Source of the DNA: Candidatus Saccharimonadota bacterium
GTDB taxonomy: Bacteria > Patescibacteriota > Saccharimonadia > Saccharimonadales > Saccharimonadaceae
Direction of reading: 5' to 3'
Length of the DNA: 43,123 nucleotides
NCBI GenBank assembly: GCA_017404955.1
Contig: JAFRBH010000002.1
Span: 1-43,123, forward strand
A program made the position numbers and the translations under genes. The notes beneath the pieces are model-generated. The model made no database searches and was not told the origin of the DNA. It saw only the letters and a program-made list of their open reading frames with translations. Positions 1 through 7,547 of the stretch are shown here, piece by piece. Each line of letters opens with the position of its first letter. Position 1 is the stretch's first letter.

Positions 1-1403
1 AGGAAATTATCTAGAGTTAAAGTAGTGTAATCCACGTCCGGTGCCAAAGCCTTGATATCAAAGCTCGTACCAGTACCTAGATCAACTAGTGTAACACTGC
101 CACTACTTTGACTGTTTACCTGCTGTTCGGTATGATAACCTTCTTCAATAGTGAGGACGGAGTTGTCAGAATTCCAGGTAAGACCGGCATCAGCTGTATT
201 TTCTGCAGCAGTCTTAGTATCATCCCATTGATCTTCGTAGACATCAAGACCACTAATATCAGAGAGGTCACAGTTAGCTTGTCCATAATAAGCAGAAGCA
301 GCGTTGACTTTCATGGTGGTTGGGTCAAAACTTAGACTTTCACAGAGGTTGCTTGCCTGAGCAGTGTCTACCCAATATTGAAGTGCGTTACTAATAATAA
401 TATCTTTATCGTATTTAGGAATATTGATGCTCACATCATATTTACCAGAATTATTTGCTGGAGCGGTACAAGAAATAACTAGATAGCCATCAGAGTTGTT
501 GGAAAGATCTGCAGTAGCGATAGCACCGTCTGCACCGGTACCAGTACAAGCTTTACCGCCAATTGTTACAGTAATGAGATTGCTAGAGTCCTGCGCTTCA
601 GAAGCAGGAAAAGTATAAAGCGTAGAAATAGTCATTGCCTCTCCGCCATTAATCTTCTTGGTTTTATTTGGAGAAATAGAGGCAATCTCTGCAGCACCTG
701 TATTTGTCATCGCTACTGCGGTATAAGTGACAGTGCCCTTATATACGCCAGAAGGCTTAGTGACATCAGCGTTCACACCGTAATAAACATCAAGATCAAT
801 GCCGGTAGTATTATCTGGCTCAGCAATGGTCTGAAGGACTTGTTCTTCGCCTTTTACTGGCATCTCTGCCCATTTGGTAGTTTTATCTGGAACTTCCGGA
901 TTATAGGCAGGGCTGAAGCTATTTACTGGAGCACCAGTAGTACCATTGGCAATAGCAAAACCCCAGGAGTTAAGATCAAGCACTGCTGGAATAGCAAATG
1001 TGCCAGAAGTAGCATCAATCGAAGCCGTCACAGGGGTAGTTTCTCCAGTAGTGTCCTTATTGAGAGCATTGCTGGAAGCGTCATCCATAGATACAAAAAT
1101 CTTATATCCATTAGGTGCATTAGATTTTACATTGATAGTGTCTTTTGCTACACCCATAACACCGCCAGGAGCCACTGCCACATTCATTTGTACTGTATCT
1201 TGGGAAGAGGTAGCGGAAAGAGTATAACCTCCCTCGTTCTCTATTACAGTGGAGATGTCAGTTTCTGCGTGGGAATCTCTAGGGGAGAAGAAAGAGGATG
1301 CCACAAAAGAAGTGATACCAAAAGAAAACAAACCAATCGCTACAGCTCCAAAAATCTCAAACTGATATTTTTTTCGACCACCCATTCTATCCATGACTTT
1401 CAT
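1..1403 (-). CDS. Large secreted or surface-anchored protein, 5' part only (C-terminus beyond window)
   Basis: Open from ATG at 1403 to the left edge (467 codons plus two bases) with no stop. The N-terminus is basic (MKVMDRMGGRKK) and is followed by one hydrophobic segment at about residues 14-36, fitting a signal peptide or signal anchor. The rest is rich in Ser, Thr, Asn, Gly and Asp with few Lys or Arg, typical of an extracellular beta-rich protein. A first module (about 45-215) contains an NSWGF stretch and ends in YKGTVTYTAVA, loosely like WxL or Ig-type modules. A second module (about 225-320) has a Cys pair. The start is supported by AAGGA 8 bases upstream and a good promoter (1455-1484). 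It probably belongs to the Saccharibacteria cell-surface repertoire; the exact family is not recognised and any C-terminal anchor is outside the window. Confidence 0.8.
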   Translation of the reverse strand, partial: MKVMDRMGGRKKYQFEIFGAVAIGLFSFGITSFVASSFFSPRDSHAETDISTVIENEGGYTLSATSSQDTVQMNVAVAPGGVMGVAKDTINVKSNAPNGYKIFVSMDDASSNALNKDTTGETTPVTASIDATSGTFAIPAVLDLNSWGFAIANGTTGAPVNSFSPAYNPEVPDKTTKWAEMPVKGEEQVLQTIAEPDNTTGIDLDVYYGVNADVTKPSGVYKGTVTYTAVAMTNTGAAEIASISPNKTKKINGGEAMTISTLYTFPASEAQDSSNLITVTIGGKACTGTGADGAIATADLSNNSDGYLVISCTAPANNSGKYDVSINIPKYDKDIIISNALQYWVDTAQASNLCESLSFDPTTMKVNAASAYYGQANCDLSDISGLDVYEDQWDDTKTAAENTADAGLTWNSDNSVLTIEEGYHTEQQVNSQSSGSVTLVDLGTGTSFDIKALAPDVDYTTLTLDNF

Positions 1404-1454
1404 TTTTGTTATCCTTATCTCCCTAAATAACATTAACGTTATAATAACATTACC

Positions 1455-1484
1455 ATTATAGCATAACGATTTTAAAAGTGTCAA
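1455..1484 (-). promoter_or_regulatory. Promoter of the left-edge surface protein gene
   Basis: On the minus strand TTGACA (1484-1479), an 18-base spacer and TATAAT (1460-1455) with the extended element TGC directly before the -10. Predicted start is near 1448, giving a leader of about 45 bases with a Shine-Dalgarno. Confidence 0.75.
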
Positions 1485-1528
1485 CGCTTATTTTTAAGTT
1501 TTCCACAATTTTAATTCATAATTTTATA

Positions 1529-1558
1529 TGCTATAATACACATAGTTAATAAAAGGAG
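1529..1558 (+). promoter_or_regulatory. Extended -10 promoter and ribosome binding site of ppa
   Basis: TGCTATAAT at 1529-1537 is an extended -10; only a weak -35 (TTTTAA, 1509-1514) is seen. AAAGGAG at 1552-1558 lies 5 bases before the ATG at 1564. Together with 1455-1484 it makes a divergent promoter region. Confidence 0.7.
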
Positions 1559-1563
1559 AAAAA

Positions 1564-2094
1564 ATGGCAGATTTTAACAAAATCTTAACCCCTGGCGATT
1601 ACGAAAATGGCGAAATCAATGTTGTTATCGAAATTCCACAGGGTAGCAACCATAAAATTGAATGGGACAGAGAGAACGCTTGCTTTATGCTTGACCGCGT
1701 AGAGCCAATTGCCTTTGCCAAACCTACTAACTATGGTTTCATTCCTCAGACCATAGATGAAGACGGCGATGAACTTGATGCTCTAATTATCACCGACCAG
1801 CCACTTACCACTGGTATCTATATGACCGCCAAGGTTCTCGGTGTCATGAAATTCATCGATGATGGCGAAGTTGACGATAAGATTATCTGCGTTCCTGCTG
1901 ACGATAGAAATAATGGCGACGCTTATAATTCCCTTTCCGACTTACCAAAGCGCACTCTAGAACAAATTGAATTCCATTTCAATCACTACAAAGATCTCAA
2001 GAAACCTGGCACCACTAAGGTGGAAAAATTCGGTGACAAAGAAGAAGCCAAAGAGGTCATCAAAGCTGCTATCAACCGCTGGAATAAGCAGTAA
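1564..2094 (+). CDS. ppa: Inorganic pyrophosphatase
   Basis: A 176-residue soluble type I pyrophosphatase, the usual length of the bacterial hexameric family. It hydrolyses pyrophosphate to phosphate and pulls biosynthetic reactions such as aminoacylation and DNA/RNA synthesis forward. The signature DGDELDALI (about residues 66-74) carries the metal-binding aspartates; the EIPQGSNHKIEWD and KPTNYGFIPQT stretches form the rest of the conserved active site, and a further acidic pair lies in CVPADDRN. The gene stands alone, has its own promoter and strong Shine-Dalgarno, and its 3' end faces glyS across the long hairpin element at 2096-2281. Confidence 0.97.
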   Translation: MADFNKILTPGDYENGEINVVIEIPQGSNHKIEWDRENACFMLDRVEPIAFAKPTNYGFIPQTIDEDGDELDALIITDQPLTTGIYMTAKVLGVMKFIDDGEVDDKIICVPADDRNNGDAYNSLSDLPKRTLEQIEFHFNHYKDLKKPGTTKVEKFGDKEEAKEVIKAAINRWNKQ

Positions 2095-2095
2095 T

Positions 2096-2281
2096 TATAG
2101 CGAAAACTGAATATTATTTTTGAACCAGAACAAAATAATTCCGTCACGGGTTGAGCACCGTTTAGTCGGGCGCAAGCCTGACTGATGGAATTATTTTGTT
2201 CTGACGTGAAAAAATCTATTCAGTTTTTTTGCTATATTACTGCTTTATTTGACGTGAGAAAGCAATTCAGTTTTCGCTATA
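2096..2281. repeat. Long hairpin element 1 with conserved apical motif
   Basis: Fills the intergenic space between convergent ppa and glyS. Inner stem: 16 perfect pairs between 2127-2142 and 2187-2202. The apical part (2153-2174) holds ACCGTTTAGTCGGGC. Outer stem: 2103-2113 pairs with 2217-2227 and 2116-2121 with 2210-2215. The 5' arm 2096-2112 also pairs perfectly over 17 bases with a second 3' arm at 2265-2281. The 3' half is an imperfect tandem repeat (2203-2242 and 2251-2287), each copy starting GACGTGA and ending GCTATATTACT. The same apical motif sits in an analogous hairpin at 13084-13240. It may act as a two-way terminator, a structured RNA or a small mobile repeat; function unknown. 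Confidence 0.8.
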
Positions 2282-2290
2282 TTACTACTG

Positions 2291-3613
2291 TTACAGCTCA
2301 TCGATGGCGACTCTAACCTGCTCTGCCGTATCTCTATCGCGCACTGTGACAGTATCATCTTCTAACGTATCAAAGTCAATTACTACACACTTTGGCGTGC
2401 CAATTTCATCTTGTTTGCGATAACGCTTGCCAATATTGCCAGAATCATCCCAAGTAACATTACCATATTTAGCTTTCAAAGCATCATAAACCGTGCGAGC
2501 TTTTTCAACTAGCTCTGGTTTATTCTTGAGTAAAGGTGAAACGCAGAATCTATATGGCGCAAGATCTGCAGGCAGCTTCAGCAATACGCGAGTATTACCA
2601 TCAATTTCATCTTCTGTATAAGCTTCAGCGAGCACTGCTAGCATCAAACGCTCGACACCAATAGAGGGTTCTACTACGTGAGGCACGAACACTTCTCCGG
2701 TGTTTTTGTCACGATACTCCATGCTCTTACCGCTTGCTTTAGCGATATTGCTAAGATCAAAGTCTGTACGATAAGCCACGCCCATCAATTCTTCCCGGCC
2801 ATTTGGGTAATCATATTCTAGATCAACTGTCCTTTTAGAATAATGAGCTCTATCCTCTGCTGGCACCTCTTCATCATGAATATTATTAGCCGAAAGCCCC
2901 ATCTTTTCTGTTAAGAAGAAATGATATTCTTTAAGTAATTGCTCAAATGCTTCTTCCCAAGCATCAGGACGAACAAAATATTCAATCTCCATCTGAGAAC
3001 ATTCACGGTCACGCAAGATAAAATCTCTTGGTGAGATCTCATTCCTAAAGGCCTTTCCCTGTTGCGCAATGCCAAACGGAATATCTGGATAAATTGTATC
3101 GACTACGTTCTTATAGTTCGTGAAGATACCTTGGGCAGTCTCTGGACGAAGATAAGCAATATGTTCGTCATCAGCAACTGGTCCAACCGTCATTTTGAAC
3201 ATCATATTGAACTTACGGACGTCGCCCCAATCAGTTTTACCACAAGTTGGACATTTCACATTAGCCGCCAAAAACTCTTCCGTAGTTATGCTTTCCGTAG
3301 CATTATCAACTAATTTATCAGCACGAAATCTACCATGGCAAGCTTTACACTCAACGAGCGGATCATTAAAAGTCTCAGTATGACCAGATGCTTTCCAGGT
3401 GATTGGGTTCATAATAATTGCCGCATCCACCCCATACATATCATCGCGGGAATCTACAAAATAATTCCACCAAGCATCCATAATTTTACGTTTCAAAGAA
3501 ACACCAAGTGGCCCGAAATCCCAGGTCCCGGCCATGCCACCATAAACGTCGCTGCCCGGAAAGATAAATCCGCGCCTTTTACATAGACTTACAATATCTT
3601 CTAATTTGCTCAT
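2291..3613 (-). CDS. glyS: Glycyl-tRNA synthetase, single-chain dimeric type
   Basis: 440 residues; charges tRNA-Gly with glycine in the cytoplasm. It is the class II alpha2-type enzyme shared by eukaryotes, archaea and many bacteria, not the alpha2beta2 type. Seen: the N-terminal GGMAGTWDFGPLGV block, motif 2 FRNEISPRDFILRDRE with its arginines, motif 3 PSIGVERLMLAV, a zinc-binding pair of CxxC sites (CKACHG and CPTCGK) in the insertion at about residues 88-130, and a C-terminal anticodon-binding domain. The start is set by a -10 box TATAAT (3626-3621) ending 7 bases before the ATG, so the mRNA is probably leaderless. That promoter lies directly against the recO stop codon (3627-3629). Some databases call this type glyQS. 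Confidence 0.96.
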   Translation of the reverse strand: MSKLEDIVSLCKRRGFIFPGSDVYGGMAGTWDFGPLGVSLKRKIMDAWWNYFVDSRDDMYGVDAAIIMNPITWKASGHTETFNDPLVECKACHGRFRADKLVDNATESITTEEFLAANVKCPTCGKTDWGDVRKFNMMFKMTVGPVADDEHIAYLRPETAQGIFTNYKNVVDTIYPDIPFGIAQQGKAFRNEISPRDFILRDRECSQMEIEYFVRPDAWEEAFEQLLKEYHFFLTEKMGLSANNIHDEEVPAEDRAHYSKRTVDLEYDYPNGREELMGVAYRTDFDLSNIAKASGKSMEYRDKNTGEVFVPHVVEPSIGVERLMLAVLAEAYTEDEIDGNTRVLLKLPADLAPYRFCVSPLLKNKPELVEKARTVYDALKAKYGNVTWDDSGNIGKRYRKQDEIGTPKCVVIDFDTLEDDTVTVRDRDTAEQVRVAIDEL

Positions 3614-3620
3614 ACAATAT

Positions 3621-3626
3621 ATTATA
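3621..3626 (-). promoter_or_regulatory. -10 box of glyS (leaderless arrangement)
   Basis: TATAAT on the minus strand; 7 bases separate it from the glyS ATG, leaving no room for a ribosome binding site in the transcript. Confidence 0.6.
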
Positions 3627-4301
3627 TCACAACTGGTTTACTGACTTTGCAATATAAAGAAGTTCTGGTGCCATTTTTGCGGTATTTTTCACCTTCAGAA
3701 CCAACGAAAGCTCCGCCGAAAGCATTAAACGCATCATTTTAATCTCAGGTCCAGATATTTTTCCTGCCGAGCTAGCTCTCAAGGCTTCATCAGCTACGTT
3801 CCAAGCATAACTCTCATCTGCTGCTAGCGGCTTGCCTTCCGAATCATTATATAGGTTGATCTGTTCACCAGAAATTTTTGCAATATTAAGATAAAACCAC
3901 GCCAAAATTATTTCTAAATTTCCACCCTTGTTAATTGCTCGAAGCGCCTGAACTGTCACCGAGAAAAACTCCTCCGCATTTACCTGCTCGGCAACCCTGC
4001 TCACACTTTTAATTATCTCTGATGCAGTCTGAAGTCTCGCAAAATCCGATAAGATTCCCTGATAAAATTCTTTTGGCTTAGCAGAAGTTAAAATTCCAAA
4101 TTCACTCTTCCCCTGATGTATTACCAACTCTGACAAGGAAAACATCTCGACACCAGAAGCTAACCTAGACTTTTCTTTTCTTACACCCTTAGCCAAAACA
4201 CTAATTTTCCCAGAAGGAGTGAGTAAATTTAGTATTCTATCAGTCTCGCCATAATTCGTGCGTTTCAAGACTAGAGCTAATGTCTTAAGATCTGCGTTCA
4301 T
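3627..4301 (-). CDS. recO: DNA repair protein RecO
   Basis: 224 residues, close to the usual 230-250. RecO loads RecA onto SSB-coated single-stranded DNA in the RecFOR pathway and anneals strands. The N-terminal OB-fold is clear from LALVLKRTNYGETDRILNLLTPSGKISVLAKGVRK, followed by the alpha-helical region typical of the family. The zinc-finger cysteines found in some RecO proteins are absent, as in E. coli. The start overlaps the upstream response-regulator gene by 17 bases, so it is translated as the last gene of that small operon. It ends in TGA, evidence that UGA is a stop here. Confidence 0.9.
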   Translation of the reverse strand: MNADLKTLALVLKRTNYGETDRILNLLTPSGKISVLAKGVRKEKSRLASGVEMFSLSELVIHQGKSEFGILTSAKPKEFYQGILSDFARLQTASEIIKSVSRVAEQVNAEEFFSVTVQALRAINKGGNLEIILAWFYLNIAKISGEQINLYNDSEGKPLAADESYAWNVADEALRASSAGKISGPEIKMMRLMLSAELSLVLKVKNTAKMAPELLYIAKSVNQL

Positions 4302-4653
4302 CTATATATTTCTCCACACATTTCTTAATATCAGCTGGCACCATCATTGATTTGTCTAATACCTTTACTACTCCATAATCAGAAAGTTCTGCATCGGCAA
4401 GGTTGAGCGAAGATACTACTACCACCGGAATTTGCTCAGTATCACTATATGATGAGATCTCATTTAAGAAAGTAAAGCCATCTGGGCCATCTAACAAAAT
4501 ATCTAAAAAGATTAACTCCGGTACCCCGTTATCTAGTGCAGAAATCGCTTCTACACCGTTGGTAAAAACTCTGACTTCATCATCATAGACCGCTGCAACC
4601 TCTCGTACTATACAATCGGCCATCATTTTATCATCATCTATAATATATATCAT
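4285..4653 (-). CDS. Single-domain response regulator (receiver only)
   Basis: 122 residues forming one CheY-like receiver domain and nothing else. Seen: acidic triad D6-D7-D8, phosphoacceptor D51 in LIFLDILLDGPDGF, a Ser at the switch position in VVVVSS, and the conserved Lys in KVLDKS. There is no DNA-binding or enzymatic output domain, so it must act through protein contacts. AGGGGG lies 7 bases before the ATG and overlaps the stop of the kinase gene, so the pair is translationally linked. Most likely partner is the kinase at 4665-5351. Confidence 0.9.
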   Translation of the reverse strand: MIYIIDDDKMMADCIVREVAAVYDDEVRVFTNGVEAISALDNGVPELIFLDILLDGPDGFTFLNEISSYSDTEQIPVVVVSSLNLADAELSDYGVVKVLDKSMMVPADIKKCVEKYIDERRS

Positions 4654-4664
4654 CTCTAGGCCCC

Positions 4665-5351
4665 CTAAAACAGACTTGCCTGCTTAGAGACTGGAAGTTC
4701 CACGAAGAAAGAGGTTCCATCACGATGGCGCACCGCACCTACATTAGCATTCATATATTGCGAGAACTTGGAAGCGATATACAGCCCTAGGCCAGAACTA
4801 CCTGGGCGCATCGCGATACTCGTTGGTTTTTCTATCCAACCCTTCTTCAAACTCTTCCAGACATCCATAGGTAGAGCCGGCCCAAAATCACGCACATCAA
4901 GCCTTACACAGCCATTTTTATCTTGTAAAGTTAACTCACTTCTAGTCTCTTCACTGGAATAGTTCATCGCATTAAGGCAAAAGTTATAAACTACGCTATA
5001 AAGCAACTCTCTATTTGCCACTACCAATCTAGCACGATTGCGATAATCAATGTCGAGATTACGATGATTAAATCTAAATAAATATCTCAATTCCTCTGTC
5101 ACTTCATCACATACTGCCCTCACCGATACTGGCTCCATTTCGAACAAACCATCATCAAGCCTAGCAATTTTAGTAAGATCTTGAACCTGCCTTAAAGCTC
5201 GGTCAGATACCCCTACCATCTGGTTCTGAATACGTTTTAAATCTTTTTGGTCCGAAGCTAAATCCATAGAAAAAGCCAACTGGCGAAGCAAACTCAGAGG
5301 CGCTTTAAGCTCATGCGCCGCCACCAAAATACCATTTACCTCGCTTTCCAT
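4665..5351 (-). CDS. Soluble sensor-less histidine kinase
   Basis: 228 residues, very short for the family. The protein begins practically at the H-box: phosphoacceptor H13 in AAHELKAPLS, then the DHp helices, the N-box (NFCLNAMNYS), the G1 box (DVRDFGPALP) and the G2 box (GSSGLGLYIASKF) of the ATPase domain. There is no membrane segment and no PAS, GAF or HAMP domain, so the signal must come through a partner or the receiver. The start is supported by TGCTAAAAT whose -10 hexamer (5363-5358) ends 6 bases before the ATG, a leaderless arrangement; the next upstream gene ends 55 bases away. It forms an operon with the response regulator and recO. Confidence 0.9.
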   Translation of the reverse strand: MESEVNGILVAAHELKAPLSLLRQLAFSMDLASDQKDLKRIQNQMVGVSDRALRQVQDLTKIARLDDGLFEMEPVSVRAVCDEVTEELRYLFRFNHRNLDIDYRNRARLVVANRELLYSVVYNFCLNAMNYSSEETRSELTLQDKNGCVRLDVRDFGPALPMDVWKSLKKGWIEKPTSIAMRPGSSGLGLYIASKFSQYMNANVGAVRHRDGTSFFVELPVSKQASLF

Positions 5352-5406
5352 ACCCCTATTTTAGCACACCAAAATCAAGAAAAACAGCATAAGCACGAAG
5401 GAAAAT

Positions 5407-6225
5407 TTATTTCGCAAAGCTAACAGTATCTAAGATTCTTTGATAATCGTCATTAAAAATCATTGCATCGGTCTGCATTACTGCAGTCTTATCACGCATC
5501 TTGAATACTGCTGCAATACCCTGAAGCTTAGTACCTGGAAGCTCACCAGTGTATAAGTTAGCATTTTCACCATTAATCAACCGAACAGAGACAGCCAACT
5601 TACCATTCTTAACATAATTCTCGTAAGTCTTTACGTAGCTATCATAAGCTTGATCTTTAATAATTACTCTAAGGGCATTAATAGTATCTACGCCTACAGG
5701 ATAAACTTTACCCGGATTTAAGTATGCCTCATAATCGCCACCATTATTAGCATCTTTAGCTTCATAGACACTCCAAGTCTTTGGGTATTCAAAAGAAAGT
5801 TCTCCATAGTCTGCTGGGCCAGCAAAAATTTGGTATGGTTGTTTTTCCCTTTCAATAAATTGATTTTCCATTTCTTCAGCTTTCTCATTTACTGCTGTCG
5901 CCACTGCCGCATTAATCTGGCTATCAACGTCATTCTGAGCAGTATCCCACTTTGAGAACATCCAGATAAATAAGCCGATAAAAGTCACAGCTACTAAGCT
6001 TGCAATAATCAAAAGAATAATCCAGATAAGATTTGCATTTTGCTTCTGAGTTTTGGCTGCCACCGGCACTAATCTTGCCGTTGGCGCTGGACCAGTTGGA
6101 CCCATAGTTCCGTTAGGACCAAAATTACCAGCAGGACTTCCTGCCACATTTCCAAACTGTTGTTGCCCACCTTGAGGGTTCATCTGTCCCGTCGGCTGAA
6201 AAGGCTGGTACGGTTGATTGTCCAT
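5407..6225 (-). CDS. Single-pass membrane protein with PsbP-like extracytoplasmic domain
   Basis: 272 residues. Residues 1-60 are a disordered Pro/Gln/Gly/Asn-rich cytoplasmic tail, residues about 66-91 (LIWIILLIIASLVAVTFIGLFIWMF) are one membrane helix, then a short coiled segment and a globular domain from about 135. That domain contains YGELSFEYPKTWSVYE, a pattern of PsbP-like folds (SFEYPxxW), and ends in DYQRILDTVSF, also typical. Function in these bacteria is unknown; it is probably an envelope protein. It has its own leaderless-type promoter (TATAAT 6237-6232, 6 bases before the ATG) and starts 21 bases after xseB. Confidence 0.75.
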   Translation of the reverse strand: MDNQPYQPFQPTGQMNPQGGQQQFGNVAGSPAGNFGPNGTMGPTGPAPTARLVPVAAKTQKQNANLIWIILLIIASLVAVTFIGLFIWMFSKWDTAQNDVDSQINAAVATAVNEKAEEMENQFIEREKQPYQIFAGPADYGELSFEYPKTWSVYEAKDANNGGDYEAYLNPGKVYPVGVDTINALRVIIKDQAYDSYVKTYENYVKNGKLAVSVRLINGENANLYTGELPGTKLQGIAAVFKMRDKTAVMQTDAMIFNDDYQRILDTVSFAK

Positions 6226-6246
6226 AAGTTTATTATAACGCTTATT

Positions 6247-6447
6247 TTATTCTTTTGTAAAGTCTTTTTGAATAATTGAAATCTCATTCTTGAGGTTATC
6301 TAAATCCTTCTCAATCCCTTTAGCAAGCGCTACAGCTTCTTTATATTTAGTCGTAGCTTCATCTAAGGAAAACTCATTAGAATAAAACCAATCTACCTTT
6401 TGATTTAACTCTTCGATTTTTTGGTTAATAGTCTTTTTTTCTGTCAT
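6247..6447 (-). CDS. xseB: Exodeoxyribonuclease VII small subunit
   Basis: 66 residues, helical, with the family pattern IEELNQKVDWFYSNEFSLDEATTKYKEAVALAKGIEKDL. Several copies coat the large subunit to make the enzyme that degrades single-stranded DNA from both ends into oligonucleotides. GAAAGG lies 6 bases before the ATG, and the start is one base after the xseA stop, so the two subunits are translationally coupled. Confidence 0.92.
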   Translation of the reverse strand: MTEKKTINQKIEELNQKVDWFYSNEFSLDEATTKYKEAVALAKGIEKDLDNLKNEISIIQKDFTKE

Positions 6448-6448
6448 C

Positions 6449-7546
6449 TTATGCCTTTCTTTTACTTATTTTATTAATCTTTGCCTCAATCTCTTTATCA
6501 AAAGTTACAGCCTTTACCGTTTCACCTTCTATCACTCTACCAGAAATAATTGCATAACCACGCTTCAAAACTGCTTCCGGGTTAATACTCTCCAAGATTT
6601 TCTGTTTAGCTTTAATCTCTGCCTCAAGATTAGAAATCTTATCATTTACCTTCTCGTTAATTCTAGAAAAACCGTCAAAAACTACATCTTTATTTTGCGA
6701 AATTTTTTCAGTTATTCTCTCAGCAATTGCCTCCACATTAGCTCGAACTATTGCTTTTCTTTCCATTTTGTCTGGGGTCAACATCTCCGCAACATTTGAT
6801 GGCGTAGAAGCCCTGATGTCGGCTGCAAGATCCGCCAAGCTCTCATCTACTTCATGTCCAATTCCCGTAATTACTGGAATTTTAGAACTAGCAATTGCTC
6901 GAGCCAACGCTTCATCATTAAATACCGCAAGGTCATCAGCACTACCACCACCCCTAATAATTGCAATAATTTGCACCTCGGAATGTTCGTTGAAATATTT
7001 CAATGCAGCAATAATTTGATCAGCCGCAGCAAGACCCTGCACCTGTGTATGTGCAGTCAAAACCTTTAGTCCACCCCATCTTGCATTTAAAATTTTACAA
7101 AAATCGGCATAACCTGCTGCTTGCGTGGAAGAAATCACCCCAATACTTGCTAAGTCCTCTGGGATACCGCGCTTCTTCGATGGATCGAATAAACCTTCTT
7201 TCTCTAACTTCTTTTTTAGAAGCTCAAAGCTTTTCTTGATATTGCCCTCACCTACTGGCATAATTTGCTTCACGGTTAGAGAAAAGCGTCCCCATTTAGT
7301 GAGCTTTGGTACCGCCCTAATTACCACTTTCATACCATCCTCAAGTGGCATTCTTAGACTAAATAAGGGCATGAAACAATTGACAGATGTTTCTTCGTCT
7401 TTGAGGTCAAAAAACACCCATTTTCCCTGATTGACCTTGAAACTTGCGATTTCACCTTCAACAATCACCCCAGAATATGCATATTCCAAAGTCTGATTAC
7501 AAAGATCAACAAATTCCGATACGGAAAGTTTAGGCTGTTCCGCCAT
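6449..7546 (-). CDS. xseA: Exodeoxyribonuclease VII large subunit
   Basis: 365 residues from ATG 7546, shorter than the E. coli protein (about 456) mainly in the coiled C-terminal part. N-terminal OB-fold (VSEFVDLCNQTLEYAYSGVIVEGEIASFK), catalytic core with GVISSTQAAGYADF, IIRGGGSADDLAVFND and GIGHEVDESLADLAADIRASTPSNVAE, all strongly conserved in XseA. The start was chosen because AAGAGGG stands just before it; an earlier in-frame ATG at 7576 lies inside the upstream gene and has no such site. The gene begins one base after the DUF4868-like gene and is followed one base later by xseB. Confidence 0.95.
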   Translation of the reverse strand: MAEQPKLSVSEFVDLCNQTLEYAYSGVIVEGEIASFKVNQGKWVFFDLKDEETSVNCFMPLFSLRMPLEDGMKVVIRAVPKLTKWGRFSLTVKQIMPVGEGNIKKSFELLKKKLEKEGLFDPSKKRGIPEDLASIGVISSTQAAGYADFCKILNARWGGLKVLTAHTQVQGLAAADQIIAALKYFNEHSEVQIIAIIRGGGSADDLAVFNDEALARAIASSKIPVITGIGHEVDESLADLAADIRASTPSNVAEMLTPDKMERKAIVRANVEAIAERITEKISQNKDVVFDGFSRINEKVNDKISNLEAEIKAKQKILESINPEAVLKRGYAIISGRVIEGETVKAVTFDKEIEAKINKISKRKA

Positions 7547-7547
7547 C

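Noticed and set aside
2096-2281. Hairpin element 1 as a hammerhead or other known self-cleaving ribozyme
   Set aside because: CTGATG and GACGTGAAAA look suggestive, but the CUGANGA/GAAA core does not line up with the helices, and element 2 lacks these pieces.
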